Notes under the pieces: generated by a model | The model's input: only the letters and a program-made list of their open reading frames with translations | What the model was told of the DNA's origin: nothing | The model's database searches: none | In this document: positions 33,218-33,228 of the stretch, in pieces | Position numbering within the stretch: the stretch's first letter is position 1 | Layout of the letters: the number at the start of each line of letters is the position of its first letter | Program-made: the position numbers and the translations under genes | DNA from: Candidatus Harrysmithiimonas galli | Lineage (GTDB): Bacteria; Bacillota; Bacilli; CAJFEE01 | Length of the DNA stretch: 33,228 nt | Direction: 5' to 3' | NCBI GenBank assembly: GCA_904373265.1 | Contig: CAJFEE010000004.1 | Span: 1-33,228, forward strand

Positions 33218-33228
33218 GTATATGATTC

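Noticed and set aside
1-33228. CRISPR array, tRNA or rRNA genes, complete insertion sequence
   Set aside because: No regularly spaced short repeats, no tRNA cloverleaf or rRNA segment recognised, and no transposase frame seen on either strand.

Overview
The window is AT-rich chromosomal DNA from a low-GC, endospore-forming Firmicute, most likely class Bacilli. Three things support this. It carries sporulation genes (lonB, yqfC, yqfD, and a Gly/Tyr-rich coat-like protein). It has Bacillus-type clusters (tig-clpX-lonB, ybeY-dgkA-cdd-era-yqzL-recO, glyQ-glyS-ccpN-ppsR, dnaG-rpoD, trmK-nif3). It uses a T-box upstream of glyQS. The species cannot be fixed from the sequence.

Region 1 (about 1-5350) is a decayed prophage or mobile segment. 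It holds a tail tape measure gene without its usual partners, a zinc-ribbon membrane protein, an Ltp-type superinfection-exclusion lipoprotein broken by one in-frame stop, a 50-aa phage-type protein and a ribbon-helix-helix protein. Two compact cassettes of the Fst/par type I toxin-antitoxin architecture bracket the tape measure region. Each has a 31-codon membrane toxin on the minus strand, a converging ~60-70 nt antisense RNA, a shared bidirectional terminator, and a direct repeat that gives the antitoxin complementarity to the toxin start region. The cassettes share nearly identical outer flanks (114/116 and 46/49 matching bases) but have different recognition repeats. This is the most interesting feature of the window. 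A third minus-strand small transcript with the same extended -10 may lie in front of the ribbon-helix-helix gene.

Region 2 (about 5350-7560) is mostly non-coding. It has a broken small ORF, orphan terminators and one small coat-like gene.

Region 3 (7564-14099) has a NERD-domain membrane protein, a YsoA-position helical protein, then tig, clpX and lonB (protein folding and ATP-dependent proteolysis).

Region 4 (14484-20744) holds yqfC-yqfD-phoH, with a SigE-like promoter candidate, and after a 470-bp gap where pgpH would be expected, ybeY-dgkA-cdd-era, then yqzL and recO (ribosome maturation, undecaprenol phosphorylation, pyrimidine salvage, DNA repair).

Region 5 (20827-25717) is a T-box-controlled glyQ-glyS operon that appears to run through ccpN and ppsR to a strong terminator.

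Region 6 (26100-33228) is the dnaG-rpoD macromolecular-synthesis operon, preceded by a 35-bp dyad over a promoter. It is followed by a minus-strand conserved unknown, a five-helix membrane protein, trmK and a Nif3/YqfO protein. Compared with B. subtilis, lonA, pgpH, yqxD and cccA are not at their usual places.
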